A stretch of 64,000 nt of DNA from Ancylostoma caninum (Eukaryota > Nematoda > Chromadorea > Rhabditida > Ancylostomatidae). Both the position numbers and the translations under genes were made by a program. The notes under the pieces were generated by a model. It worked only from the letters and a program-made list of their open reading frames with translations. It was not told the DNA's origin and ran no database searches. Below, piece after piece: positions 20,031 to 32,700 of the stretch. Numbering within the stretch: position 1 is the stretch's first letter; every line of letters starts with the position of its first letter. The stretch covers positions 558,001-622,000 of the forward strand of contig JBAJFG010000454.1 of the NCBI GenBank assembly GCA_037903475.1, in the 5' to 3' direction.

Positions 20031-23000
20031 GAAGAATAGGTGAAACATCGACTCAGATTACTAAAGTCGTTTTGGTTTTACCACCGTTCTGAGAGGAGGA
20101 CTAATTTGCTGCAGTGGATTGAGAAGGCTTCACGTTCTAGTGGAACCGGTGAGCCCCTCAAAATTTTCAAGGATACGTATGTATACGACAGCGAGGGGCG
20201 ATTCTTCATCCCCACACCAGCAGTAGAAACGAATGATCATTATGTAATTTAGTGGTTCTGCAAGAGTTACACTAGCGTTTACGTGTTCAAAAAGAGTAAG
20301 GCGATAAAAAGTAAACAAAAATCTAGGATGAATTTGCAACAAGAGAAAAACGATTAAAGTGTGATCTTCACGCATATGCTGGAAAATTCTGTCTAAATCG
20401 AAAAGCAAGACGAAAATTTCGGGTTGTTCAAGCTATTTCCTGAATTTTCTGCAGTTTCTTCAGGAGGAAATCGACGTCTGCTACTTACGCGCCCGAACCC
20501 ATGTCTCACCTCCACTTTTCAAGCTTGTATTATTACTTCCGGATCAAGAAGGATATCTATGCTTATGGACACGCTAAAAATTCATGAAATTTAATTTCTG
20601 GATTCCCCTCCTATCTATAAAGCCGATTTCGGTTGCCCAAAGAATGGTATATCCTGCACGGTACTGTTAGGATCAAACCAGAGAGAAAAAGAAGGGGAAA
20701 CTGTGCAGGAGCTTTCGTCGGCCTTTTTTTTGTCGCACCGCTTGTGTTGCTGTGTCTTCTGAGTTCGTAAAGCAGAACACGCATGGAGTCAACGGCGATT
20801 TTTCTTTCAATCATGATCACGACAGAATGGTAAGACAAAGGGTATGAGCAGGCTATTGACTAATCTTCATGAAAGTTCTAAAAAAAATTCTGGAACAATC
20901 CCGAAAAAAGTGGTAATACACGAAATAAGCGGCGAGAAACCTTCACGACAACCTCATAATAAATGACTAAAGCTACAGTGAATAATTAAAGTGCTAGTTG
21001 AAAGGTACGTACGTATAGTCTGTTCCAAACGCGTCAATAGTTGAGTAACCGTGCCAATAGCCTGCTTTTCTCTTATTCCTCTCCAATTGCTGCGCACTTT
21101 CCCGCGTTCCTTTTCTCTCTGCTGTCCTCCCAACTATTGTCAGTGGTGCAACGCACTATAGAATGACATGGTAGAATTCATTTTTCATTTTTTCACTGGC
21201 AAAGAATCTGCGTGGGCGGCATAGATTTAATGGATACGAGAAAGACGTCGAAATCGTCATGAACACTGTTGCAAAGAATGTGTCTTTGCTTTGCACCGAG
21301 GGTGTTTGGAGTTCTCGACATCTGAAGCAGATGAACGACGCCTTATCAGAATATGAGCTGTAGTTGTTTAGTGACCTCTGAAAAGGTAGTACCGGACAAC
21401 TGGTACAAACCACTTGCGGTTTGGCATCACTTACAGTTAGGTTTGTTTACTGTTTACTGATCATTTCTTACAATTTTTTTCGTGTACTATTGGGAGCAGC
21501 ATGACGAATAAGCTAAGGCTGTGTTACTGTCTTACTAATGAGATTCAGGTGGAATTTTACATTTGAAACACCTCTCCCGCTGGATAACTTCAATTTTTTG
21601 AATCAAAAACAACCCTACTGGATTCGTGATGGTTAACATTCGAGATTTTCTCGTTGGTGACCGATCCAATAAAAATTCAATAGTTTGATCTTATTCTCGT
21701 GCCCACTAACAAACACCTCGAGAAGCTTTGTCCGCGATTGAGAACAGCTCAGAATCAATAGGTACATAAAAGAAGCATGACTTGTAGAATAACATGAAAC
21801 AGATGTGCGTTTTCTTTGGAATCGTCAGTGTAATATTTTTTTTCTTTTCTCTGCCAGAACTCATGTGGTCTGAGTTTCTCAGCGACTTCAGCTGTGTAAC
21901 GGCAGTCTTGAGATCTCTGCAGGCTATAACTGACTTCGCAGATTTGCCGCCACAGTAATTTCTTGCCGAAGATCATGGAATATTTAAGAGTCCCTTATTT
22001 TGATTCCTTCATTTTTTTGAGCATTTTTTCACTATTCTGACTATGATGACACTCACTATTTTCATACTGAGAAGGACTTGACCTTATTATTAGGCTATCC
22101 GCAGAAATAAATGTGAACTAGCAGCACATGGATCTCTTATTTTCTCAATAAACTCAGCTAATGTTTAACTGTCACCTTGATTATTCCACCCAAGCTTTCA
22201 TACGTTCTTATACAATATTTCCTACAGTGCTTCGTTTTTTAGTCAACTTTCTGTCGGATTCTATCCCTTCATTCCTCTGGCTTCTGCTTCATTATCCAGT
22301 ACTCGTCATTCCATTATTAGGCGAATGAACTGAATCAAATTAAATTTATTTATTAATACCTGGGAAAAGCATGCGGGCAGAAATAAAATGTAGATAATAA
22401 ATACACATAATACGGTACAGATGAAAGCAGCAATACCATGTGAAGGAAGCACTATATTCTCTTGAAAACTATCGAAAACATTTGAAAATCTAATTCATTT
22501 TTTTTTTCAAATTTCTGATTTTTTTTGCTTTATTGGGGACACAATGCCTTTTTTTACCCAGATCCAACTATTGGGTTCCTGCACCGTTGACAAAAAAGTG
22601 TTGCCTTGGGTATATAATGCCTTCATGGGGTGAATTTTATTCAAGTCACCTCTGGTAGTGGAAGTGACAAATTTTGAGGAAACTCGTGATGTTAGTAGCT
22701 TACAACTAGCTTACAATGAATGTGAAGACATTTCCTTATAGCCAATTATGGATGCCGATATCTGCAGATGTGACTACGAACGCCCTTTCGTTCGATACAT
22801 TGCAGACCAGCAACCCCCCCCCCTTCCCTACTCCTTTTGCACTTCCTGCATAGCGTTTCTGCCCCCTCACAAGTGAAAATCGCTATCAACCAGGCGCACC
22901 ATCTTTATGAGGTTTCCCTGAATTTCCAGGGAGTGGGCGCTCTGCTGTAACCAACACACCACTGCTTATCGGCCCCTCCACAAAACATAGCCATTGATCA

Positions 23001-23390
23001 GTGAAGGGGAAACGCCTTGTGGCCATAAAAACGAACATTTTGAACAGCTTAGGGCGCCACGTCTTACTGCAGCTCAGTCATTCAGTCTTGGAGTTTTGTC
23101 GCACGTCTGGCTGTCGTCTCGTACTGAAGGTGTCGCGGATGCCACATATTCAGTGCCTGTTAGCATATTCGTCTAGCTTATAATAAACTAATTATAAAAC
23201 TAAACTAATTGTTCATCTCATAGCATGTTCTTAAATGCTTTCTATTATTTATTCGTTCATGATGCATCCGTCTTTATGAGACAGTAATCAAGTTGCAGTT
23301 CCCAGATAGGAGAGAACCCGGAGACAACCCGGGTAAACACTTCCTTCCTTGGTTAATCGAATGCTACTTCACAGAACTCAGGAACAACTC
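20031..23390. other. no gene recognised (3.4 kb)
   Basis: AT-rich sequence between the two heat-shock genes. Open frames up to about 90 codons exist on both strands, but none shows a recognisable domain or linked splice sites. C-runs and short T-runs are present. Confidence 0.45.
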
Positions 23391-23399
23391 ATCCCATCC

Positions 23400-23910
23400 T
23401 AATTTCGCTTGCACCAAAGCTTGTTGACAGTTTGTTCTTGCCTTATCTTCCTGACAAGTAGTCTGTTCCAAAGCTTGTCGACAACTTGCTGTCACCCTTT
23501 CTTACCAGCAAGTTGTCGGTCGTAACACTTGTTGACGACTTGTTTTTGTCTCCTCTTGCTGGCAATCCAATGGTCCCTAAGGCTTGACGAAAACTTGGTT
23601 TCACCCTTCTTTGCCATTATGTGGATAGCAAGATTTTCTATGCCGCGGTAACTACTCCCTCGACGTCATCAACTGTTGCATCGCATATTACGCGGGTGAG
23701 AAAACTAGCCTGCAACTTGCTTTGGATCTCCCTGGTCGACAAGTTGTTTGCTGACAAGTTTCTCTAGGAGGAAAGTAGTCGACGACTTGCTACAGTTCTT
23801 CTCAGTTGTTGCGAGAGAAGATTGCTAACAACCTGTTTTTGGATGATATGATGACGTCAATCTTGCTGACAACTGTTCGCTTGTTAAAAGCTTGCCTGCA
23901 AGTTGTTCTG
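23400..23910. repeat. degenerate array of GTTGACAACTTG motifs
   Basis: Ten or more variants of CTTGTTGACAACTTG or its complement CAAGTTGTC recur at irregular 30-70 bp spacing on both strands. The motif is itself near-palindromic. Its function is unknown; it may be a decayed tandem array or nested inverted repeats. Confidence 0.6.
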
Positions 23911-24116
23911 GAGATTCTGAGTAACACCGTGGGTGGATGACATTCCAGGCATGCAGCACAATTGTATCCTGCTCTTTAATATTCGGATGGTATGACACTC
24001 TAAATATCCACCATCTATAGTTCCTCGGCTTCCGAGAATTTGTACAGTACTGTGCCTCTACAACTTCATCTTCATAATTTTTTCTGCTAACTTCTACTCT
24101 GGTACTGGGATACATA

Positions 24117-24382
24117 CAGTGGACGTCAATGACGCTGGCCCATCCGCGGCCTTGAACAGTACGCAACGCAACCGCGCCGCGCATGCCAGGATCGGTGTCG
24201 TCTGCCGCCGGAATGCTATCTGTAGGCGCTTTTCGTTTCCATTTGGTCAAAAAACCTCAGAATCAGGTAGAAAAGCTGCTAGAAATAGCATAAGAACAGC
24301 AGAAAACCTCGGTTACGGCGCGCGGCGCGGTTGCGTGACGTCCTTCCCAAGGCCGATAGGCCAACGCCACTGACGTCCACTC
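24117..24382. mobile_element. MITE (CAGTGGACG family), copy 1
   Basis: Inverted ends CAGTGGACGTCAATGACG and the complement of CACTGACGTCCACT, about 266 bp, with a GC-rich CGCAACCGCGCCGCG segment and GCCGCCGGAATGCTAT inside. The second copy at 62742-63007 is flanked by TA and has the same length, which suggests a Tc1/mariner-type family. This copy lies only 54 bp upstream of heat-shock gene B. Confidence 0.88.
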
Positions 24383-24435
24383 TATGCGTGACCGCAGTTC
24401 AGATTTTATTACTTTCAGTGATTAATAAGCCAAAA

Positions 24436-25480
24436 ATGTCATTGTGGCCAAGATCACCAGCGTGGGAGGAACAATTCCGGGATTTCCCATTTTTCGACCG
24501 TTTCTTTGACCGAAGTATGATGCCATACTGGAGAAATGCCGATCATTCTGTACTGCACGTGGCTAACGAGACGCAACAGGTTGGTTTGTTATCATTATTT
24601 ATTCATTCACTTACTGGAATAAATAAAAATAAATACCCACTCGGCCAGAAGGGAATTGTTCCTGAGAGTTCTCTGCAAATTTTCCATGCTCAGTTATACT
24701 GCCAGTCCAACTCAAATTACAGGTGGTGAACAATGACCAGAAGTTTGCTGTTTCGCTGGATGTGTCCCAGTTCCGCCCCGATGAGCTGAAGGTTCACATT
24801 CAGGGTCATGATCTTATTGTTGAGGGCAAGCAACAGAATAAGAGCGATAGTAGCTACATGGAAAGGTGGGTTTGAAAGTACTTAGCATTGTTATGCATTA
24901 TTTACTAGTTTCTTCCAATGGTTGGGATGTTGAGGCTTCATCACTATTGTTATTTTATAGTGGATTACTTCAAAACGTACTGAAGAAAGTCAACAAGCTA
25001 CAACGTGACAGCTGTTTTGAGTTTACAGTGAGCGTTGATGGCAGCGCCGCGGATACGGGAAGTACGCGACGCTGCCGCGCCGCTCGCGCTGGAATCGGTG
25101 CTGTAGTGGCCAATCAGGGTTTCCTTGGTAGTTTTTCATCATATTTGATGTTGACTATCAAGAAAATCCCATGGTTTGTAGTAGCGGAGAGGATTCTTAC
25201 CTATTCTATTATACTAAGTTTATTTCCAGGACACATTCTGGAATCCTCAATTTATTCTTTCACCGTCAAATTATTGGCTGATTTAAACTATTATAGGTCA
25301 TTCGTTCGCAAGTGGACACTTCCAGAAAACGTCAACATCGACGGTGTTCGCAGCGAGCTGAACGATGTCGGTCATTTGACCGTTGAAGCTCCAAAAGTTG
25401 GACATCAACTGGAGAATCGTCGCCAAATCCCAATCCTAAGATCCCCTACGGGACCACCACCGCCAGCGCCGCAATCGTAA
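24436..25480 (+). CDS. small heat-shock protein (alpha-crystallin/HSP20 family), gene B
   Basis: A 156-residue HSP-16-type chaperone. Exons are 24436-24579, 24723-24865 and 25297-25480, with phases 0 and 2. Exon 2 is 143 nt, exactly as in gene A, so the two genes are duplicates. Exon 1 encodes a Phe/Asp-rich N-terminal arm (FRDFPFFDRFFDRSMMPYW). The alpha-crystallin domain includes FAVSLDVSQFRPDELKV, LIVEGKQ, RSFVRKWTLPENVNIDGV and LTVEAPK. The C-terminal tail has the I-P-I motif (QIPILR) and a Pro-rich end (GPPPPAPQS). A likely spliced-leader acceptor, ACTTTCAG, ends at 24419. Unlike gene A, no clean heat-shock element or TATA box is seen nearby; a MITE occupies that position. Intron 2 carries a fragment of the same MITE family at about 25030-25130. 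The gene looks intact. Confidence 0.94.
25030..25130. mobile_element. CAGTGGACG-family MITE fragment in intron 2 of heat-shock gene B
   Basis: The segment GGGAAGTACGCGACGCTGCC-GCGCCGCTCGCGC-TGGAATCGGTG parallels the left interior of the elements at 24117 and 62742. The right end is not recognisable. Confidence 0.55.
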
Positions 25481-25854
25481 AGCAGTCTTGCCATGGAATT
25501 GCAGCTTTTCTATTCTTGCACTGATCGGTAGTTTAATTCTTCTGAAAAGTGATATTTTCTTTATTTTACCAAGTAATTAACTTTCATGGCCTTACTATTG
25601 TCATACTCGATTTGTCAATCTGAAAATGGTTTCAAAACTTATAAATGTTTTCCTTTTGTTCGATGTAAGGAATATAGAACTGTCATGTGACCGCTATTTT
25701 AGACCTTTAGGTAGATCTTCCCATCCCCTCCTCCCCCTCCTCACCATGGCCACTCACCGCGTGAAGGTTCCTCAACACACTACCACCTGAATGCTGATTT
25801 TTTAAATGCCATGCAGTGCCGGTTAATCGTTTTTGCATTGCAGAATGCTGCCCT

Positions 25855-26048
25855 GGCCTGCCGCGCCGCACAACGTACGCGGCGCGTCAGCCTGGCCGTG
25901 CGTTGCTGTTGTCGTGTTTTGCTGGTGCTGATGTTTTGTCGGAATGAGTACAAAGGCAGAAAGAAAAATGGTGGTAAACATAAGCAAAACACCAACGCAG
26001 CCAAAATCCGATTTGCCGCGCCGCATGGGTGGTGCGGCGCGGCAGGCC
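25855..26048. mobile_element. small element with 17-bp perfect inverted ends
   Basis: GGCCTGCCGCGCCGCAC at 25855-25871 is perfectly inverted at 26032-26048. The interior is AT-rich to mixed and shows no real coding capacity; open frames on both strands are composition-driven. Confidence 0.65.
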
Positions 26049-26772
26049 ACATGAGCGGTACTATATGATGCAAGAGTGATTGAGAAAAATTTTACAGTGC
26101 CAGTACTATTTCTCTCATCTGCCACATTGATGAAAATAACATTGCTATTATACTGGACAAAGAGAATTTTCAGTTTTTTCGAATATATTCAAGAAAAAAA
26201 GGAAATTTCGAAAATCGATAACCCAGGACAGCTCAAACACATGATGAGAAAATTTATTCATTAGCTTAATAATTGTTGCAGTTATCACATTTCATGGATC
26301 ATCCGGATCATTAGTGATGGAGCACTTGTACTATGTACAGACACATTGCAATAGCATAGCTCAATCAGTACCTAACATATCAATCAATAATCAATAGCAG
26401 CAGAGGCTACAAAACATGAAGAATTCAAAATATTATAGAAGTATAGGATCGAAATATTTGGTAAGTAGCTAGCATTGGTTAAATCAATGAACCCGCATTT
26501 ATTACTCGTGAGATCAAGTGAAAAATCGATGGGGGACCATTCTGAACGCAGCTGTAAATGTTGTCCTGGCCGTGGTTTAATCAATGAGATTACCCAGGGT
26601 AAACCAGTCGCTGCCCGAGTTAACGATGGGTAAATTTTTGTATCAAAATGTTCACCCTGGGTAATCTCAATGATCCATGAGGCCACTGTAAGCTGCTCAG
26701 ACAGAAGGTCTCATGCGGAAAATACTGTGCGTAATTCCCGGTATTCAATATTGCGTTTGGACATAACGGCGC

Positions 26773-29700
26773 CTAGATAATTCTGGTACGTAACTGTCCG
26801 TTTACCGTAATCCTATCAGAACTATACTGTACATGTGGGACTTTACGGTATTGTTTATGGTGCCATTCCCCCTTTACTATACGACCCCAATTCACGTAGA
26901 CTTGAGAAAAATAAATTAACAATAGTATCAGCAGGATGAAGGCGGCTAGAACAACGGCTACTAGCAGTGCTGTACTGCTGGTGACCGTTTTTGACAGAGG
27001 AGTTCCTGAAAAATTATAATATTGATGAAAAAATCACGAAACTTTAAAATTCCCGCTTTTAATGGACGCAGAAGTCACGTCAGAGAGGCAGAGTCGCTTC
27101 AGATGTCTGCGTCTCTGCGCTAACATTTAGTTCTGGGTCCGGATACGTTAGTAAGATTACCCAGGGTAGGTGTGTTAACGTTACAGGCCTGGACGCATCA
27201 TTGAGATTACCTGGGGTAAACGTGTTGAAATCCATGTAAGTGATGTGGGCCTGGATGCATTATTGATATCACCAAGGGTAAAGTTGTTGATATCCGTACT
27301 TACGATGGGTAATTTTGTGTGGTCTTAACACGTCTACTCTGGGTAATATCAACCACCCAAGATTTACCCATCGCCTCTTACCCGTTAACATGTTTACCTA
27401 TATGTGACGCTTTTTGCTCCCAGGTTCTACCCATGGGCAACGCAGCCGTTGGCATGGGATTAGCTCATCCTTCCAATGATGCATCGAGGCCCTAGGGTAG
27501 CTTATATCATCGTGATTATCCAGGGTAAACGTATTAACACCGCACAAATTTACCCGTGGTGAATGTGGACGTCAACACATTTACCCAGGGTAATCCCAAC
27601 AATGCAAGCGCACCAAAATCTAACCCTCGCCTTTCATCCACAAACATGTTCACCAATATGTCATGTGATTTGTACCCAGGTGCTACCCATGGGTAATCGC
27701 ACTTGTGGGCGAGAGGTTATCCACCCTTCCTATTCCAATCCATCCGGGCCCCAGGGTCGTATGCATCATTGTGATTACCCAGAGGAGAGGTGTTGGTGTT
27801 CACGTTAACGATGGGCAAGTTCATGTGGTGTTAAGCATTTAACTCTGGGTATTCTTAATGATGCATGTGCCTCCAAATTTACCAGTCACTATTTATCTAT
27901 GAACATGTTTACCCATATGCTTTTTATGCTCAGGTGTAACCCATAGGTAATGGCACCCATGGATATGAAATTTTCGAGCCCTGAGATCTCATGCATCGTT
28001 GAGATTACCCAGGGTAAACATGTTAACACTCCCGAATTTGCGCATCGTTAAAATGGGCGTCAACACATTCCCCCTGGGTAATCTAAATTATTTTTACACT
28101 ATTATTTTACACATTAAATAATGCACCTGAGCCCAGGGTTTGGACTTATCATTGAGGTAACTTAGAGTAAATGTGGTAACGCCCTCAAATTTACGTATCG
28201 TTGACATGGGTGTCAACACATCTACCCTGGGTAATCTGAACCACGCATCCAGTCCCAGTTTCCGAATGCCGTAGATGAGAAAAGGTTGGCATTTTCAAGT
28301 ATGTCGTGAATGAGTCAATTTTCTTGGAAAACGAGCAAACCTCCGTGTCTCCAGCCAAGTTAATAACACCGACCTACCTTTCAGGCGCCGGTGAACTGTC
28401 GCGGCGAGAATTTCGGAATGGAGTAAAAACGAAAGAAGATGCTCCCTTGACTGCAGCACCAGTCCAAGTAGATGGGCAGGGAGTACGTTGTCTGAAAAAG
28501 GGAAAAATTCTGTTGTTAGACAGTGGCGGACGCAGAAAGTGAGCGGGATGGAAAATAAAATCAATAAAAATATTAATTATAATAATAAATAACCAGTGAA
28601 AAGTTTTCAAGACATAAGAAATAACAATTGAAAAAGTAATACAGGACACTCTACACATACCACCAGCTCTTTCTAAGCACACTCCCTACAATACGCCAGT
28701 TTACGCTCAAGTGGCATTCTCCTTCCGTGGCGGGACTCATGAACACACGTATTCACATGTAAGGAAAAAAACTTCGTCACACGGCACCTGGGATTCCTCG
28801 CGTTTTTCACCTAATATAAGTCCTGTACCCCTCAAAGCGCCGAAATTTGGCAGAATCCCAAATTCAGTCCCCCCCCCCCCTGTAACTGCCGCCGAAACCC
28901 ATAAAATATACCCTAGCACGACCTGTGATCCAGTGGCAATTCGTGTGTGACTTTGTGACGTTCGCACGATAGGATCGTCTTTTGTACGGCGTCAGTGGAG
29001 CGGGCGCAAATTATCCCTTCACCCCGAATATGGAGATGATCTCAAAATTGCGCTCATTATACGGGTGTCTGTGATGAGAGGCCGCACTCGCGAACATCAC
29101 CAACGTCAAACAGGAAAACCGCCGACGTTCCTGGACTGGCTGCGGGCGGAAACTTCAGGCCGTTTCAGTGATTAGGTGCAATGGAATAGCTACCGAACGG
29201 TTCGTAGATGGAACGACTGTAAGATCAATACCTATCCATTTCACAGTCAGATTTTCGAATGTGAACTAAAAAATATTTTGATCCATGTTAAAAAGAAAGC
29301 TGTCCCATCCACAACGCAGACTACCGAGCACTTCCTGGGGAAAAAAATTCACTGCCCTCTCGCTGCTCCCACTCTAGAAATTCAGCTTTTTTTGCGCTTC
29401 CTTGTGGTCAATTGACTTAATTTCTTGTACCATTAGATTCCTCTCATCAAAATACCTATGATACCATATTTCCACGAACAACTAGAAATCTTCCGGGTTT
29501 TTAGGGCGTTTTAAAAATAGAAGACCATTTCCTTATAAATAAAGATTCACTGAGAATGACGATTAAACGCTGTCACGCTTACCCTGGGTTAATCCCCGCG
29601 AGTCATTGAGAAGTGCCACCAAACGAAGTTCGTTCTTTTCCTCTTCGCACTCGAAATGACCAATAACCACGTGATCTTTATCCAGTTGTTCCTTCAAACC

Positions 29701-32700
29701 GCAGTTAAGTGACGCTCCACACTCTGAAAAAATCGATATCAATCAATATCCGCTTATCCGATGCCCAAATCTGTATGATGTATCGCACCCTCGTTGATCC
29801 AATTAGCGATCCGCTTTCTTATTGTCGTATCATTGAATCTTAACGGGCATTCCATGAGCGATACAGTAATCCAGTCGAGTGATTCTGTGGCTGCTACAGT
29901 ATCCCAACATCGTGTGCAATCACATTCGTAGTTCGTGTCCTAAGCAAAGATAGTTATTGGGAGTAACTGATAAGACACATGTATATGCAGAAAAATAAAA
30001 GAAAAAGAAAAAGGCAGGAGTATGAAAAGAGGGAATAGAATGGGATTGTGTCATTTCCAAAGTTTAATTAGTAAAGAGAGGAGCATTAAATGGAAAATTA
30101 GATCGTAGAGGAAAAGAGAAGTGAAGTTCCCCTTTTAGATTTTCTTTTATTTTTTTACCTTTGTCTTTTTTCGTCATTCCATTTTTTTCTTTTATATCTA
30201 ATTTGAGTTCTATTTTTTTTGTTTTATTTTATTGACATCGAACTGGTAGAGACAAGCCACTAAATCCCACATTTTACTGTGTCGTTGAAACAAAAAAAAT
30301 GTGAAAGGCATGGTCTATTGCGGTGCACTAGTCACCTCTAAAGTAGTATCATAAAATTGCAGTGTAGCACAGTACTGTACGGTTACTGTAGGTGTACTGT
30401 AGGTACTAAACAAGTATTCCCACCCCTTCCCCCCCCCCCCAACAGATCTAGTGAGTCTCCATAGATTAAGGTTACTTGGCCTGGTGTGCACGAGGAAGAC
30501 ATCCATTTTATACCGTAAGGCACTTATGTAGAAACGCTATACGGGTACTGTAAATACAGTTTTTCATCTAGAAATTACATAAATTTTCCAGGAGGGGATT
30601 TTTTTTTCTTATATTGATCACGAGCACGGCACTCGAGCGCATTTTTGGAGTGTTACAGGACATTTTTGGGTGGTGGCATGACGTAGGATGGTCCTTGACC
30701 TTACATATACTGTATGCATACTGTAATTCCATAGACACGCATTACGGTGCAGAATGACCGTCGTAACTGTGATCAGAATGTAAAATAATTACTTGTGCGT
30801 ACCCTGGGTTGAATTCTGACTGAAATTGCTATCTACAGTTTATACAGTACCGTATCTATTTACGGTTCGTACGGTATGTACCGTAACCTTACAGGAAAGC
30901 TTCAGCGAGCGAAATAGACTTCACATTGAGCAGGCTAAATATATACAACATTACTGTCACCACTTTTGTAAAAAAATATTTCACAAATTGACTTTGGTTC
31001 CACGGAGTTTCGGGCTACGTTGATTGCTGGGGTGTACTTGGAATGTTCCAAAATCCCCCCCCCCCCTCAACCCTGTTTTTTTTAAAGGATCCGTACCAGT
31101 TTGCTGGAGCATTGTCGTACAAAGAGCCGTTTCATTGTCAATCTAATCGATCGGACAGGTCAAGACTTGTTGACCGACACTGCAGCTGTCCCGGACAACT
31201 AGCACATCTTGGAGCGATCCGCCCACTTGCTCCAAGAGGTAGTCAGTTCAAGTATTTCGAAGCGGGGTTTTTATCAATTTCGTGTCTTCTAATGTGCACA
31301 TCAGCGTGGAGATGGCATCGAGGAGGCGAAACACTGCGTTTAACTATAGGTTTGCATCATGATGATTGACTCCATACAGACAAACAGGAACCGCTGTGGC
31401 CCATGGGATAGAACGAGCTAAGCTGCAGTGATTACGGCCATCTAGCAACTCTAATGCCCCTAGAGTCTTTAGAGATAGGATCTGCGGCATTGTTTCCCTG
31501 TCGCATTGTTCCCAGTCAATTATGCGACTCACCAAAGAAGCCGGCTGAGCGCACGGGGTCCATTGCCGCCTGAGAAACACGAGTTTTCCGCGCTTTTACG
31601 AGCGTCTACAATCGGTTGTAAACGACTCGCGCGTCGTATATCGGCCGGGTCGGTGCTTTTATAAAAAAAAAATCGTGCCGTCCGGTGGCATTTAATGCTC
31701 GCCCCCGTTTAACATGCAGCCGTATAGACGGAGCATAAAGGCGATTTGAATTGTTTGGACAACGATGAGAAAGCGCGGTTAGAGACAGATGGGTGGGGAA
31801 ACGCAGACGAGCAGATGGATGAACAGAATTACACTAGCTCCACCACTACATTATTGCTATGTAACACTAACAAAGAGATAGGTAGACGAATGTGGAGCCG
31901 AAAAGATACACAGGAAGTAAAAAAAAGGGGGGGAGTGCACGAGGATTGTATGGGTGATTCGGGCAATTTAATATTAAAATTAATATTATCAGTGGTTTTA
32001 TCATTCCATCTGGATCCATGTAAACATATAATGGCCCCTCTTCTCATCCTTTGTGTCATTTAGCGTCACTGAGTACGAAAATCGCTCTGGAAAGTTCCCC
32101 GACGCTGTGCAGCTCCTCAACTTGGAGAAAAACAGTGCTTGGTTTTCTGAAAGGTTGTAACTGAGAACGAGAGGCAAAACGGGCCAAGAACTGCAACATA
32201 AGCTCATCAACGACTTTAAGACGTGGCTAAAATACTAGTGGGCAAAGCAGCCACCACTTCTGTTCGTCAACGCTTGGATGAGGTTTAGTCCCCTGAATCA
32301 GGAGCAGGCCAAGTAATAAGGGGCATTGAGTAATTTCATGAGAGAGTAAGTGACGTGGAAATTTTCAAAATTTCTTCTGCAGTGACAAAAAAAAGCAGAA
32401 AAAATATTGTTTACAAGACCTACAACTGAGGAGGAGGGAAGGGGCTGCAAGGATTCTTTAGAATTTAGACAGATTTTAAAGCATCACCAAACCTTTTGTT
32501 CTATCGAGACTACATATAACTAAACTGGTGTCATTTCTGTGGTTTCCTAGATATTTTTCTCCTACTTCTTCTTATTTCTTTACTTTTGAAATAGTTCTGT
32601 TCCATTCTACTGCCTTTTTTAGGTAAAAATACCCTTTAAATAAATGCTCAAACAAAAATGAAACTCCAACGGAGCCAAGCACTTTTTAAAGTTGATTTTC

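Noticed and set aside
27140..28260. CRISPR-like array
   Set aside because: The units are palindromes of about 105 bp with similar, not unique, intervening blocks, in a eukaryotic intron.
31535..31575. A 41-bp segment bounded by TTTCTCAG and GTGAGT on the minus strand, as a micro-exon of the same gene
   Set aside because: Including it would break the phase between exon 1 and the 29939 exon.
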